Made by a program: the position numbers and the translations under genes
From: Lasiosphaeria ovina
Lineage: Eukaryota; Ascomycota; Sordariomycetes; Sordariales; Lasiosphaeriaceae
Assembly (NCBI GenBank): GCA_033439765.1
Contig: JAULSN010000005.1
Location: forward strand, 930,001 to 994,000
Reading direction: 5' to 3'
Length of the DNA: 64,000 nucleotides
Shown here: positions 34,906-46,252 of the stretch, piece after piece
How the letters are laid out: each line of letters begins with the position of its first letter
How positions within the stretch are numbered: the stretch's first letter is position 1
The notes under the pieces: model-generated
Seen by the model: only the letters and a program-made list of their open reading frames with translations
Databases searched by the model: none
What the model was told of the DNA's origin: nothing

Positions 34906-36820
34906 TCACGAGCTCCCGGCCGCGGGGCCTCCTTGACCTTGGGCCTGTTGCGCGAGCTGGGACTGCCACCACAGGGCGACATAGGCTTCGTACCCTCCAT
35001 CTGTTCGGCGTTAGGGAGTGCACAGTTGATGGAAGCAGAGATATACTTACACATGGCGTAGGGGTCAACTTCGCCGCCAGCCCCAGCAGGGGCCGCGTTA
35101 CCAGGTGGCATAGTCTGCTGGGGTGCGCTGCTATGGTTAGAAGGTTGTCCATATCCGGAGTTGTCGTAGTCACGCTGGGGCGGTCCACGACCGCGACCAC
35201 CGCCACCGCCACCACTCTTCTGTTTCTGTAGTTACGTTAGCACGTTGCACGATGAGCTCGCCAGTCCGTAAATACGTACGGCCGCATCGACCTTGTCTTC
35301 GATAGCACGCTTGGCCCTGATGATGGCGTCGCGGCTCCCGACAAGTCCAATTTCACGCTCGACCTCGCCGGGCCCCGAAGACTGCGAAACATTGATCTTG
35401 CAGCCTGTGGTGTTCTGCATCTCGCGAATCGTCTCGCCGCCCTTGCCGATGATCATGCCAACCGCATCCGAAGGCACGTAGATAGAGTCGTTGATCCGAT
35501 CTCCGCCTCCCATGTTGTCGCTCCGCCCTCCGCGAGGGTTGCCAGGCATGCCACCCTGCATGCCACCGCCACCCATGCCGCCCTGCATGCCGCCGGGATT
35601 GCCGCCAGGGGGCGCACCCGGATTGCCGTTCCTGCTGTCGCTGTCGACAATCTCGAGGATCAGCTCCTTTGCATGTCGGGCAGCGGCCGGCGAGCCGATC
35701 AGGTTGACGGGCCGGAGGCCGTTGATGCTCTTATTCTCAGCTACTATGTTAATATGGCAGCCACTGCGCTCCTGAAGGTCACGAATTGTCTCGCCGCCAC
35801 GGCCGATAATCAGGCCCACAGTTCTATCGGGGACCATGATCTGGAGGCTGTCCTCGCCCTCTTTGAGGGCAGGAGGGGCGCCTGTCGGACCGCGGTTGGG
35901 GTCTCGGCCACCCTTGTTGGCAGGCGGAGCGCCGCCTCGCATGCCGCTATCCTGAATGATGCGGTTGATCATCTCCTTCGCCTCCTCGCGCTGGGCTCGC
36001 GGGCCAGCGATCTTGCACAACCGGAAGGGCTCGTTCTGGCCAGTAGGGGGGACAAACTGCACGCGGCAGCGGCTGTCACCTTCGACTCTGCGCAGGTTCT
36101 CTCCCTGGCGGCCAATAATAAGACCGACAAGGCTCGACTCAATCTCGATCGTCTCGGTGTTGTTGTCGTCTTTGCCTCTCAGGGGAGAGCGGTCGCGACC
36201 TCCACCGTTTGCGCCTCTGGGAGAAAAGTTTTGGCGACCACGGCCGGGAGAGAAGGAGCGGTCTCGCTGGAAATCGCGCGGCGGGCCGGCGTGTTCAGCC
36301 CTCCGCTCATCACGGTAGGGGTTGAAGTTGTCGCGGAAGGCATCGCGTCCGCCCCGAGGGCTCTTAGAACGCGACCGCTGGTACTGGCGCCCGTCTGCAG
36401 GGCGAGCATCTTGAGGGTAGCCGGCAGGGCGGTCGTAAGGTGTAAATCCCTGCTCCTGAGCATATGCTTTGGCCTTGGCGATGGCGTCGGCAAGGGGGAC
36501 GGTGCCCGAGTTGACGGGTCGAATAGCGCTCAGGTCGATGTTGCCGCTCGCCGAGGGTTGAGGATAGTACCCACCAGCAGCGGGGGGATAGGACTGGGGC
36601 TGCGCGTATGGGTTTTGGGGGGGCACATACGATCCCATGGGAGGGCCGGTCGGGGCAGGCAGGCCGGGCTGGCTCTGCGTAGGGGTCGATGTCGCGGGGC
36701 GTTGGGTGGCATCTACAGCGTGTCAATTGACCATCATCGATCGGTGGGTTGGCGACGGAGTTCTTTCTTACCTAGAAGCCGCAGGATCGAGTTGATGTCG
36801 GGTGGCGCTTGGTTCGCCAT
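34906..36820 (-). CDS. Triple-KH-domain RNA-binding protein
   Basis: Predicted 583 residues. Exons on the minus strand: 36820-36772, 36712-35280, 35225-35051, 35000-34906 (584 codons with stop; introns 59, 54 and 50 nt). Three KH domains lie near 203-269, 305-373 and 425-493, with GxxG loops GRQG (217-220), GRGG (320-323) and GKGG (439-442). The N-terminus is Pro/Gln/Tyr-rich, followed by an Arg-Ser/Arg-Gly region; a Met-Gly-rich linker separates KH2 and KH3. The last splice restores an end YGGYEAYVALWWQSQLAQQ, like the C-terminal Tyr-rich motif of far-upstream-element-binding proteins, which strongly supports the model. It probably binds single-stranded RNA or DNA and acts in mRNA processing or transcription; the specific role is inference. 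Confidence 0.94.
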
Positions 36821-38329
36821 TTTGTGTTAGGCCGCGACGGAAAGATGCAGGCACCTGGTGCTATGTTGTCTCAAGAAATGCTTTGTAAAAGCAGCCAGCG
36901 GCAGGTCGCGAGTGGGAGCGACTTGAGGTCACTGGGAGATGAACGAAGCAGAGCCGATTCTGGACAGCGGGGCAAATTAAAACCTGTTTCGCAGCGCGCC
37001 TACGGGCAAAATAGTAGGTGCTCGCCAGACAAGGCCAAGGCCAATAGCGCTCGGTTACCTATTCACGGACGGACAAAGCGACGGGCGCAGTCAAAGAATC
37101 ACGTCGTAGTCGGGGGCTTGGTGGATGCGATGCGATGCGATCGATGTACAAAGAAGCTGCAGCGCACGCGATAGACGACAGACGACAGACAGCGCGAACA
37201 ATCTGGACCAACCTGAGACAAAAAGAATTTGCGCAGAGTCACGGCGATTCCGGCTGCGCGTCGAGATCGCAAGTTTTCGAAGGGCGGTCCTCGACAAGCA
37301 AAATCCGGAGCGTGGTGAAGGATGAGAAAGAGCGGCAGGCTTGGTCTCAATTTGCGCTTGAAGGGATGGAGAAAGGCAAGTGGCCGCAATTTCGATTGAA
37401 GGCTGAGTTTGCCACCGCGCCACAACAATTTTTGAGGGCTGGGTGGCTGTGTTTCCGGCCAGCTGGCAGCTCAAAGCCCTGCCGGCCCATTGCCAGCTGC
37501 CTGAATTCCAAAGACCTCACTAGTCACGGAGCCGGACGGAGCGGCTCACGTTCTACCTCTCTCATAACCTCTCTTAATATTTGATGAGCTTCTGAGGTTC
37601 GAGCATCCGTCGGGCATTTAAGGCCGATTAGTATGTACTCTATATCCCCATTATCTCATCCTTAAAGGGCGACGTATAACAAGATACAGGGATCCCCACG
37701 TCCCACAGTTCCGATAATTGAGTTGTAACTTACCCTCGTTGAAACTTGAACGCTGATTTAATATGTACTATTTCGTCTGCTTCAGTAAAGCTTGCTTAAG
37801 GAGGGATTTCCACAGTTAGATTTATCACAAAAGTAAAATAGCTCATACCCATAACCACGTACACATGAAAGGTTAACATATGCATTTGCCGCAGTATAGC
37901 AAAAAGCTAAAACAATTGAACGGCACTGCTCCGACTGTCGACAGGGTTATACAGGAACCTAACCACCGCCATGCAAGATCAAAGTTTTCGCCAGGGCACA
38001 TAGCTGAATTAACATGTATTCTGTTTTTCTCTTAGTAGGATATTGGTGTTTTCTTTGGGCGATACTCTGTTGTTCGCCATATCGCTCACTGCTTTGTTAC
38101 AAACATAATTGATCGGCGTCGGTTCCGTCTGCCGGGTACACACTATGGCCCCAATAAGTCCGGATGGCGGCATGGCCCTCCTCGGCGCAGTCACAGTTCG
38201 GGATGACTGATGCCAGCGAGGCCGCACCAGTTTTCCGACCTCCTTGGACTGCACACACTCGGGGATATGTGATAGATGATTGTGGCGAAAAGCTCCGTGT
38301 CTTGTTCCAAGTGAATCAGCTATCTCAGT

Positions 38330-38767
38330 TTGGAAAGGTTTCTCCGGCTGTACAAGAGCCTTCCTGTGGTCGCTGCTACATGTACCCTGCTCGTGCTACG
38401 CTCAGGCTTTACTCGAGGACGAGGCAGATCCAAAGGACCGACCGCCGTTCCTGGCAAGTATCCACATTCTGTACACCATCCACGGCATCATCGTACAAGC
38501 TTTTCAGGTTGCCAGCTACACCTCAGCGGCGTTTGCAATAGAGGTTCCGAGGGCTTGGCAGCGAGCACAAATGCATTCGTCACTACTTCGTACACGGCCT
38601 GGAGTGTTGGGCTTGATTGCCAAGAAACAATGTGGTTCAGAGAGATTGGAAGCCGTGCTTCGACCATATTGTTCCCTGACTCCTGCGGAAGGAGACAGGA
38701 AAGTGGGACATTCATATACAAGGATAGCTCTCCAGAACACAATTGGCTACTACTCTTATGTAATTAA
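38330..38767 (+). CDS. Doubtful ORF, unknown
   Basis: A 145-codon frame whose second half has a codon pattern like real genes of the window (TAWSVGLDCQETMWFREIGS, then DSCGRR and GTFIYKDSS). The first half looks non-coding, and a possible short intron (38457-38540, GTATCC to TAG, in phase) may lie between. No domain recognised. It may be a small gene, a decayed remnant or chance. Confidence 0.25.
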   Translation: MERFLRLYKSLPVVAATCTLLVLRSGFTRGRGRSKGPTAVPGKYPHSVHHPRHHRTSFSGCQLHLSGVCNRGSEGLAASTNAFVTTSYTAWSVGLDCQETMWFREIGSRASTILFPDSCGRRQESGTFIYKDSSPEHNWLLLLCN

Positions 38768-39320
38768 GTAACGCATTCTGGATTGTAACAGGGCTGTATA
38801 TCCAACCGTGAGAAAGTTGACGTCATAATCCATTTCTGCGAAAGAATTGAGTCCGTAGAGAGTCCAGATTGAAGATTGGCTGTTTATATTGCCGCTTATC
38901 AGCGTGAGGAGAAGGCAGGTGGTAAACATGCACCACTGAACTTTCCGTCCAGGATTGGATATGCTTAAGAGCCAAGACTCTAAGAAATTGGTAGAGCACT
39001 ACGAATCTAGTGCTGCATTCCAATCGAGCCTGGCCGTGCTTGCCTGGCCTTGCCATCGGTACAAATTCGAAGCGAGATCGCGATTTGAGCGCGTGTGTCG
39101 TCGCACTTCGTCTGCAGCCGTCCTTGGCCTTGAGTACTCGGATGCAAGATCCCGCATTTTCACGGCTGTCAAACACTCTTCGCATGTTAAGTACCGTCAT
39201 GGCCCCACTGCATGCAGGTACACACCAAGGCAGCCGGACCGAAGACGTTGGGCTGCTCCCACATGGCACAAGCAAAGGAAGTCTAGAATAGACGCCAAAC
39301 GGTCTTTAGGTCTGGAGGCA

Positions 39321-39812
39321 TCACATTGCTTCTAGAATGCAGATGAAATTCTTCGGCCACAAGCCCGGCACGGCATGGTTTTTGCAGTAGAAACCCGCTT
39401 CCTCGCCCGTGCTTGATTGCAGGTTGGCCTCTGCTTCACGCTTCGCTCCAGTTCGAATTTGGTTCCAACAGTACTGGCAGTCGAAACCCTCGTATGCTCC
39501 TTCCCGATCCACAGCGGTTGACCGACAACGACTCCACTCGTCGACTGACTTGCTCTTGCCAATTGCAGACCGTCCGGTCAGTCCTAGCCACTGCGATTTC
39601 CTCCCATGGCCACCGCCTTCCGTGGTTAGATTAACTGCAAATTGCGTTTGCTCGATGGAAGCCTGTCCCGTGTCCACTCTTTGTGCTGCGGAAAGAGCGA
39701 AATGCGCATGTCCCCGTCTTAGACACCGCGACTCTGTGGTCTGTTTGTACGATTCTCGGCTAACTCGGGAACCAGCCTCGCACATCTCCCGACTTTTCAC
39801 CCCAATAATCAA
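39321..39812 (-). CDS. Doubtful ORF, Cys-containing, unknown
   Basis: A 163-codon frame. The C-terminal hundred residues have balanced codon use and spaced cysteines (DCQYCW, FYCKNH, FICILEAM), which suggests a real exon; the N-terminal part is less convincing, and an acceptor after a CTAAC site (about 39632-39645) could mark the true exon start. No family recognised. Confidence 0.28.
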   Translation of the reverse strand: MIIGVKSREMCEAGSRVSRESYKQTTESRCLRRGHAHFALSAAQRVDTGQASIEQTQFAVNLTTEGGGHGRKSQWLGLTGRSAIGKSKSVDEWSRCRSTAVDREGAYEGFDCQYCWNQIRTGAKREAEANLQSSTGEEAGFYCKNHAVPGLWPKNFICILEAM

Positions 39813-40036
39813 GGCTGCTTTTCAACTTGAACTTTCTGCCTCCTTCTTCCAACCTCCACCCCTTTCCTTCCTCAACATCTGTTGGGACCCAGTCACTCGT
39901 TTCTCCCTCGGCCTCCTTTGATCAAGCATCCTCACGTGTCTCCCACTCCAGCGACGGATTGCCTGATCGTTCAAACCTAAACAGTGTTCCTACCATTCCT
40001 CGTCAAGTCTCCTATAATTGCTCCTCCATTCTCGCG

Positions 40037-41490
40037 ATGAAGACAGCCTTGGTAAACCTTCTCGCCTATGGCGCTCCTCTTGTCTGCGCCGTAGCTTTGA
40101 TCCACCCACACCGGGACGTTCTCGAGGCTCCACCCCCGGGCTTCAGCTACAAGCTGCCCAAGGCTTTCCATCCCGGCAGTGCCTTCAGAGCTTCTCAGGC
40201 CAGTGACAATGTCCAGCGGCTTCGCGGAGTCCGCGGTACCAAGACCAACGTCAAGTCTGTGGCTGCCGTTCTAGGCGCCCACCAACGTCAGGTCGGAGGC
40301 TTCGGATACGAAAACATCACGACAACTACGGCGTATGGCACTCAATACGCTACCGAGGCTGTCTGGGACGGGATTCACACGTGGCTGCTTTTGGACACGG
40401 GCAGCTCGGATACGTGGGCTGTGGGGAGCAACTTCACCTGTGTTGACTACGCTGGAGAGTTCCTTCCCCAAGGCGCCTGTGGTTTTGGCCCGCCCGGACC
40501 GGAAAAGTTTGCTTATGGCTACACGCAGCCCGAGCAGCACATGTTCATCCAGTACGGCGATGGAGAAATCGTCAGCGGACCCATGGGATTTTCCGACATT
40601 GCCTTTGGAAACATCACAGTTCGGCAGCAGGAAGTGTGTCTAGCCAACACGACGTTCTGGTACGGCAACAATCTTACAAGCGGGCTCATGGGTCTTGGCT
40701 TTCCGTCTCTCACCAACGCCTACCTCGGCTCGAGTGACGACCATGATCCAGATAATCAGATAGAGTATTCGCCCGTGTTCACCAGCATGGTCAGCCAGGG
40801 CCAGGTCCCGCCAGTCTTTAGCATTGCCATTGACCGCAACTCATCGAGCGGCATTCTTGCCTGGGGCGGCATTGCACCAGCTGTTGGCGCGGACTTTAGC
40901 CAGATTGCCTCGCTGGACCTGATCATTGTGAGTTGCCACCAATTGCCGATGCGAATCAATAGCTAACTGTCATAGACCAACCTGATCGAACTTCCCGTCA
41001 CTGCCTACGAGTACTCGTTTTACACCGTCATCCCAGACGGCTGGCTGTTTGACCAGAACACGAACACGAAGAAGTATCCATATATTGTCGACAGCGGGAC
41101 GACCCTTTGCTATTTGCCTCCCCGTAGGTTTGCCCTCTTCCCTCGATTCACGCGTGTATCTACTGACGCTGGACAGCTCTCGCCGAGGCCATCAACCTGG
41201 CGTTCCAGCCTTCCGCCGTCTACTTGTGGATGTACGGTGCCTACTTCACTTCATGCAATGCTGTTCCTCCCACCATTTCGGTCAAGCTGGGCGGAATCGA
41301 CTTCTGGCTCAACCCCGTCGATCTTATTTATCGCAACATGGTGGATCCCCTAACCGGCCTCTGCATGACGGCAATCGCAAGCGGGGGCAGTGGCCCGTAC
41401 ATTCTGGGCGACGCCTTCATGCAGAATGCCGTGGTTGTTTTTGATGTCGGAGAAGCCAAGATGAGATTTATTCCCCGTCCTTTCTACTGA
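40037..41490 (+). CDS. Pepsin-like aspartic protease (family A1), secreted
   Basis: Predicted 450 residues. Exons: 40037-40927, 40976-41123, 41177-41490 (451 codons with stop; introns 48 and 53 nt). A signal peptide covers about residues 1-19 (MKTALVNLLAYGAPLVCAVA), followed by a propeptide to about residue 90. The catalytic aspartates are Asp120 in LLLDTGSSDTW and Asp336 in YIVDSGTTLCYLP; the flap is represented by QYGDGE. Several N-x-S/T sites are present (ENIT, SNFT, GNIT, ANTT, NNLT), as expected for a secreted enzyme. There is no Ser/Thr-rich tail or C-terminal hydrophobic end, so it is soluble rather than a GPI-anchored yapsin. It is probably an extracellular or vacuolar acid protease. 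The ATG at 40037 was chosen because it begins the signal peptide, although the frame is open upstream. Confidence 0.93.
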
Positions 41491-42055
41491 GGCATCTGAC
41501 TGCCATGCAATTGCATCTGCCGTTTAGACTCGACGTCGGGGACATTTTTGTGGGAAAAGTTGTTGATTTCTTTGGGGGCAGCTGCGGGCTGATCTTGGCA
41601 GTATTCTCATCATATAATTGGCCGACTGCAGATAGATGCTGAATTATACTGGCTGCCTGCTGCTGCTGTCTACATGCATGCCTGGCGAGATTACATTGTG
41701 AGTGGCTCGTTGGACTTGATGCAGCTTCTGATGGGAGGCCAAGTTTTGCGTCTGACTGTGCTGCGAGCCGGGCTATTGGCAATGCCGACGTGACGGTTGA
41801 GTTGAACTTAGCTCACAGACTGCACCAGAGCATACAGAGGTAGAAAGGTTGGCGAACAATTGTCGATTCCAGCGCTGGCTCTCGCTCAATAAATTCCAAT
41901 CCAATCAATCCTACATGGCGTATTCTCAGCATTTTTGGGGGTCGAATTCAACCGAATAGGGGTCCAAAATTCTGGGCACCTATCAAATATTCCCCATTGG
42001 CCGGGCCATTTTTGGGGCGGGTTTTCCTGGGGCGTATCACGTACACACTCAACTA

Positions 42056-42107
42056 CCCGGGTTAACTGCCCGGGTTAACTCCCCGGCCTGACTGCCCGGC
42101 TTGACAC
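42056..42107. repeat. 13-bp tandem repeat (CCCGGGTTAACTG-like)
   Basis: Four 13-bp units start at 42056, 42069, 42082 and 42095; the first two are nearly identical and the last two diverge mainly by transitions. Confidence 0.85.
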
Positions 42108-44509
42108 CTACAGAACCCGGGCAACTCAATACCTGCAAACCGTACAGGTTGACTGCAGGGCCCAGTCAGGTAAGCTTGCAATAAACCAGTTACGTGGCTG
42201 GCCGCTCGGGCCGGCAACTGGCTTACGTGCAGAGAGTACAGGACGCGGGTGACTGGTCCGTGTACGTACAGTATGTGCAGGTTGATAGGGTAAAAATCGC
42301 CGGATTCGTCCGCCGGATCTCTCGCCGTCAATTCCCCTCCTTGATGCTTGGGCAGGGAGGGTTCTCTGTATGTCGAAGGGACGCCAGCTATTCTACTCGC
42401 TGTGCAGATAATGTAATTAGTCAGTTAGTTAGTCAGTCAGTCAGTTAGTATTTCTTATTGGGGATGCTATGCTTCTGTTACTCTTGCTGCCCGTGTTACC
42501 AGTTTTGCCAGCTTGAGATGTGCTGACATATCACCGAACGACACAACACAACACCACACAACCCAAGCGGCAGCGCCGAAACAATAATTTAAGCTTGGCT
42601 GCATGGGTGGGACTGCCCGATACGCATCTCATATTCTTGGCAACGTTTTTTTTTTTTTTTTGTTGCTTGCTGCTAGTGTAGACCGGAGCCAAGTGAGCTA
42701 CTACCTTGGCTTTGTTGCAAAAGGTGAACGGTGCTGACACGCACTTGGTACTTCTCCATACCCCGGACCACAGGAATACGCCGGGACTGGAGTAGGAGGC
42801 GAATTGTAGGAAGAGTTCGTGGGGGGGAGGGTGTGAATGGGGGACAGGGATTTCCCCAGAAAACGGTTGAGAAAAAGCAGGGCCATGACGAACGATACGA
42901 AAAAAAAGAGAACATGTGAGACGATAAGACGGAAAGGCGAGAAGAGCGGGAGTGGTAGTGTAGAAAAGCAGCGAAGACGATGGAAAGGCGACGGAAATCC
43001 TCCCGCACAGCTTTGCTTACAAGCTGCAGCAGCCCCAAAATGCATCGAGGCGGACATTCACCCGGAGCTTACGCCCTGTCCGTACCCTGCATCGGGCCAG
43101 AGTACGCAGGTGCCCACAGGTAAGTCGGCCCTTGATTGGGCGGATGCACGCAAATCCGGCTGCAGGCGGTGCGACAGGGCCGGCCCGGGATTTTAAGCTG
43201 GCAGACAAGGTAGTAGGACAAGGTAGTAGCCTCCCTGGAAGAAGCGATCCGGCGAGATCGACATGGGAGAGATGGAGCAGTAGCACGACGGAAACGGGGG
43301 GCAAAAAAGAAAGAAACACCACGGGAAACGAAAATACCGGGGGGGGGACGAAAATACCGGGGACAAAAAAGGTGCGGGGGGACGAACAGAGAGAAGGAGA
43401 GAGAAACGTGGGGGGTGGTGTTCGCTCGGGGATGCAGACCGGTGTCGGGCGGGGCGGGCGGCGCCAAGGAAAGGGCCCGGCCGAGCACGCGATTGAAGGA
43501 AGGCAACATCGGTGCCCGAGGAATAGTGACAAATGCCAAGTTTCCGATGGTGGCGCTTCGTCGCTTGCCGTGGGCAAGGTAGGCATGTCATGGACTTGTG
43601 TTTGCGGGTATTTGGTTCGGTAGGATGAAGTACCTTGGTTCCCCGACCCGCGAACTCTCCCTTCCTCAATACAATCCTGAGGGGCTGGTGGTCATCGGAA
43701 CTCGGGTTTCTACCACCAGAAGGTACCTACATAATTCGGTGCTGACCGGGGATAAGCTATGTACATACAAGCAGTCCTCGCGCTTGGTGGACGGGCTCTG
43801 CGTATTGCCTCCAGTTGCTCGTTGGCTTTGCTGCTGTAAGCAGATCCGTCAAAGCGCGATGCATGCGGTGAAGAGCGGCACGATGCTGAGACCTGGCCAA
43901 ACGGCAGCGTTTGTGAGACAGAGAAAGAGCGTGCCATGGTCGGAAAAGGAAAGGAACTGCTTGCTGCAAGGCGCTCCAAGCTGAAGAAGGACGTAGAGAG
44001 TAAGGCGATCTGGAGGGCGGCCTGGAGAATCCTAAATACGTGACAGGCACGGGGGGCGGAAAGATCGATTGAGTGGCTGCCAGACGCACGCCGAGGCTCC
44101 GAGAATCGCGTGTGGTGGCCGGTGTCGGGAAGGGGACCCGACCTGTGGGTGGTGGGACCTGAGTAAACTTGTGAATTGTGGGAGCGCGGCAACAGACGAG
44201 GCGACGGTGAAGAAAGACATTCCCGTTTGGGGACACCTGGGAATCGGGTAAGGTGAGCATTAAGCAAGGAACCAGACGGAACCAAGACGGGGATCAAGAC
44301 GGCAAGACGGAGTCGCGACGTAATACGGGATCGAGACAGGGGATCGAGACAGGTAGTCAATGGATAGAGTGACTCCGATAACCTTACAGTAGCTACCTTC
44401 CCGGAGGATTGTACTCGTAGCGAACGATGCTGTTGGAGGGGGCGTTGCGGTTGCGGGGGCTGGCTCCGTCATCTTCGCCCACCTTTATTCAGGTGCGAGA
44501 TCCCATGTC

Positions 44510-44570
44510 TACCTACCTACCTACCTACCTACCTACCTACCTACCTACCTACCTACCTACCTACCTACCC
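44510..44570. repeat. (CTAC)n microsatellite upstream of AflR-like gene
   Basis: About fifteen perfect tetranucleotide units, ending about 140 bp before the start codon of the Zn2Cys6 regulator, so probably in its promoter or leader. Confidence 0.96.
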
Positions 44571-44710
44571 AAACTTTCCAACACCCACCTGCCCAAGTTG
44601 GTTGTCAGTCGTACTCGTTTGCCGCGTCAGCCTGACATAAATGACGGCCTGCCTCGCTATTGACCGGCCCTGACCACCAAACGCCGGGCAACTCAAGTCG
44701 AAACGAAAAC

Positions 44711-46252
44711 ATGCTAGGCACCTGGAGGCTAGACACCAAGAGCGAGAACTCCATGTTCATGCGTCAAGCCATCGACCCGGCCACCGCAAGGCCGGTCGTG
44801 CAACAAGCATGCAACAGCTGCCGCGCAAAGAAGGTGAGTTCGAGTCTCTGTGCTCTCGCTTCCGCCCTACCCGAAACGTGGTTGACCTGGCTGACCTCTG
44901 TAAAGCTCAGGTGCAGCGGCGAGAAGACGGGCTGCGGCCGGTGCAAAAAAGTCTCGCGGCCGTGCGAATATGCCCAGCCGGTAGCCAAGGGGCCGGCAAG
45001 GCTCAAGCGGAGCAAGTCCGGCAAGGAGGCCAAGGACGGGCTGCCAAAGAGGAAACAAGGGCGGCCGACCACAACTCCCCAGACCGACCCACCATCGTTG
45101 AAGCTCTCGGTTGAAGTAGACGGCAGCCACGCAAAGCTCGGATCGCTCCCAACGCCGTCGCTAGACTTGACTATGGACCTGAGAGACGCTGGCCAAACCG
45201 GCGGCATCTCTCCTACGCTGCTCCAGCTCGACATGGCCGACGGCGCGGGGAAGGGGTGCGGGGCAGGCCCCGGCTCCCCCTGCAGCATCGAGCAGTGGCT
45301 CAAGTTCCCGTCGCACTCGCTGGACATGGACGAGGACATGGACATGTCCCTGTGGACCAACGAGGGCGTCGACCCGACGGCGCTCAGCCTGGTGACCCCG
45401 TCGGCGACCATGACGCCTGCGCTGTCTCCCGCGTCGACCGACCACAGCGTGCTGCTCTGGCCCAGCAACGGCATGCTTCCGACGCCAACCGACGACGGCA
45501 GCCCGCTATCGGGGTCGTCGGACCTCAGCCTCAGCCTCGGCGGGGCGAGCCCGGGCGGCTCGGAGCCGTCCTTTATTAAGACGCGGCCGCGCAGCAGCGC
45601 GTCGTCGTCGGCCAACGGCAGCACGCCGGCGCGGCCATGCCAGTGCCTGCAGCAGGTCGTGTTCCTGATCGACGAGCTCGAGTCGGCGCAGGGCGAGTCG
45701 GCCACGCAGCTGGACGCGGGCCTGGCGGCGCACAAGAAGGCGCTCCGCCACGGCGAGGCCATGGTGCGGTGCGGCCACTGCACCACGCGCCCCGAGAACA
45801 TGACCATCCTGACCTTCCTCACCGACCGGCTCATGGGCCTGTGCGAGCGCATCGTGGCCAGCTACCGCGAGCCCGTGTCCTCCGAGAGCAGGGGAGGGTC
45901 GCCGCTTACTAGCGGCGCGGCCGCCATGGCCAGCAGCACCACACGCGCCAAGACGGCGACGCCAGCAGCAACAGACGGCCAGGGCGCGATGATGCCGCTG
46001 GGCGTGTACTTTGGCGACTACGAGATCGACTGCCCAGGCGAGTGGCAGGCGCTGGTCAGGAACCTGATTGTGCTGCAGCTGCGGGCGCTGGGCGCGCTGA
46101 TGGGCAGGGTCAAGGAGGTGTCGGAGCTCATGCCGTGCGACACGGCGTGGCGCAAGGTGGTGGGGGCCGAAACGCGCCTATCGGCACTGCTCGGGCAGGT
46201 TGGCGGAGGGGGAGGAGGGGGAGGCGGTGTGTCGTGGAACTCGCTCGGCTGA
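44711..46252 (+). CDS. Zn2Cys6 transcription factor, AflR-type
   Basis: Predicted 489 residues. Exons 44711-44833 and 44906-46252, joined in phase 0 by a 72-nt intron that splits the zinc cluster after AKK. The binuclear cluster is complete: Cys34-x2-Cys37-x6-Cys44-x6-Cys51-x2-Cys54-x6-Cys61, followed by a basic linker (KGPARLKRSKSGK). The C-terminal half (about 285-480) starts CQCLQQVVFLIDELES and has the pattern of the aflatoxin regulatory protein (AflR) domain, including RCGHC and later LQLRALGALMGRVKE. The middle is acidic and Ser/Thr/Pro-rich, a likely activation region, and the end is a poly-Gly stretch. AflR-type factors often control secondary-metabolite clusters and bind TCG-N5-CGA-like sites, but no biosynthetic backbone gene is in this window, so its targets are unknown. 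Confidence 0.92.
   Translation: MLGTWRLDTKSENSMFMRQAIDPATARPVVQQACNSCRAKKVSSSLCALASALPETWLTWLTSVKLRCSGEKTGCGRCKKVSRPCEYAQPVAKGPARLKRSKSGKEAKDGLPKRKQGRPTTTPQTDPPSLKLSVEVDGSHAKLGSLPTPSLDLTMDLRDAGQTGGISPTLLQLDMADGAGKGCGAGPGSPCSIEQWLKFPSHSLDMDEDMDMSLWTNEGVDPTALSLVTPSATMTPALSPASTDHSVLLWPSNGMLPTPTDDGSPLSGSSDLSLSLGGASPGGSEPSFIKTRPRSSASSSANGSTPARPCQCLQQVVFLIDELESAQGESATQLDAGLAAHKKALRHGEAMVRCGHCTTRPENMTILTFLTDRLMGLCERIVASYREPVSSESRGGSPLTSGAAAMASSTTRAKTATPAATDGQGAMMPLGVYFGDYEIDCPGEWQALVRNLIVLQLRALGALMGRVKEVSELMPCDTAWRKVVGAETRLSALLGQVGGGGGGGGGVSWNSLG

Larger units (their letters stand above)
36821..40036. other. Intergenic, gene-poor, with two weak ORFs
   Basis: Three kilobases between the KH gene and the aspartic protease. 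The stretch 37600-38100 is AT-rich. Two open frames with plausible codon use (38330-38767 plus and 39321-39812 minus) are listed separately at low confidence. The last 200 bp are pyrimidine-rich leader of the protease gene. Confidence 0.4.
41491..44710. other. Intergenic, repeat-bearing
   Basis: No supported gene. It contains a 13-bp tandem repeat (42056-42107), an AGTC/AGTT tract (about 42417-42449), a T run (42647-42661), and a purine-rich GGGACGAAAATACCGGGG duplication near 43335-43370. The last 200 bp before 44711 include a CTAC microsatellite. Open frames here are compositional. Confidence 0.4.
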
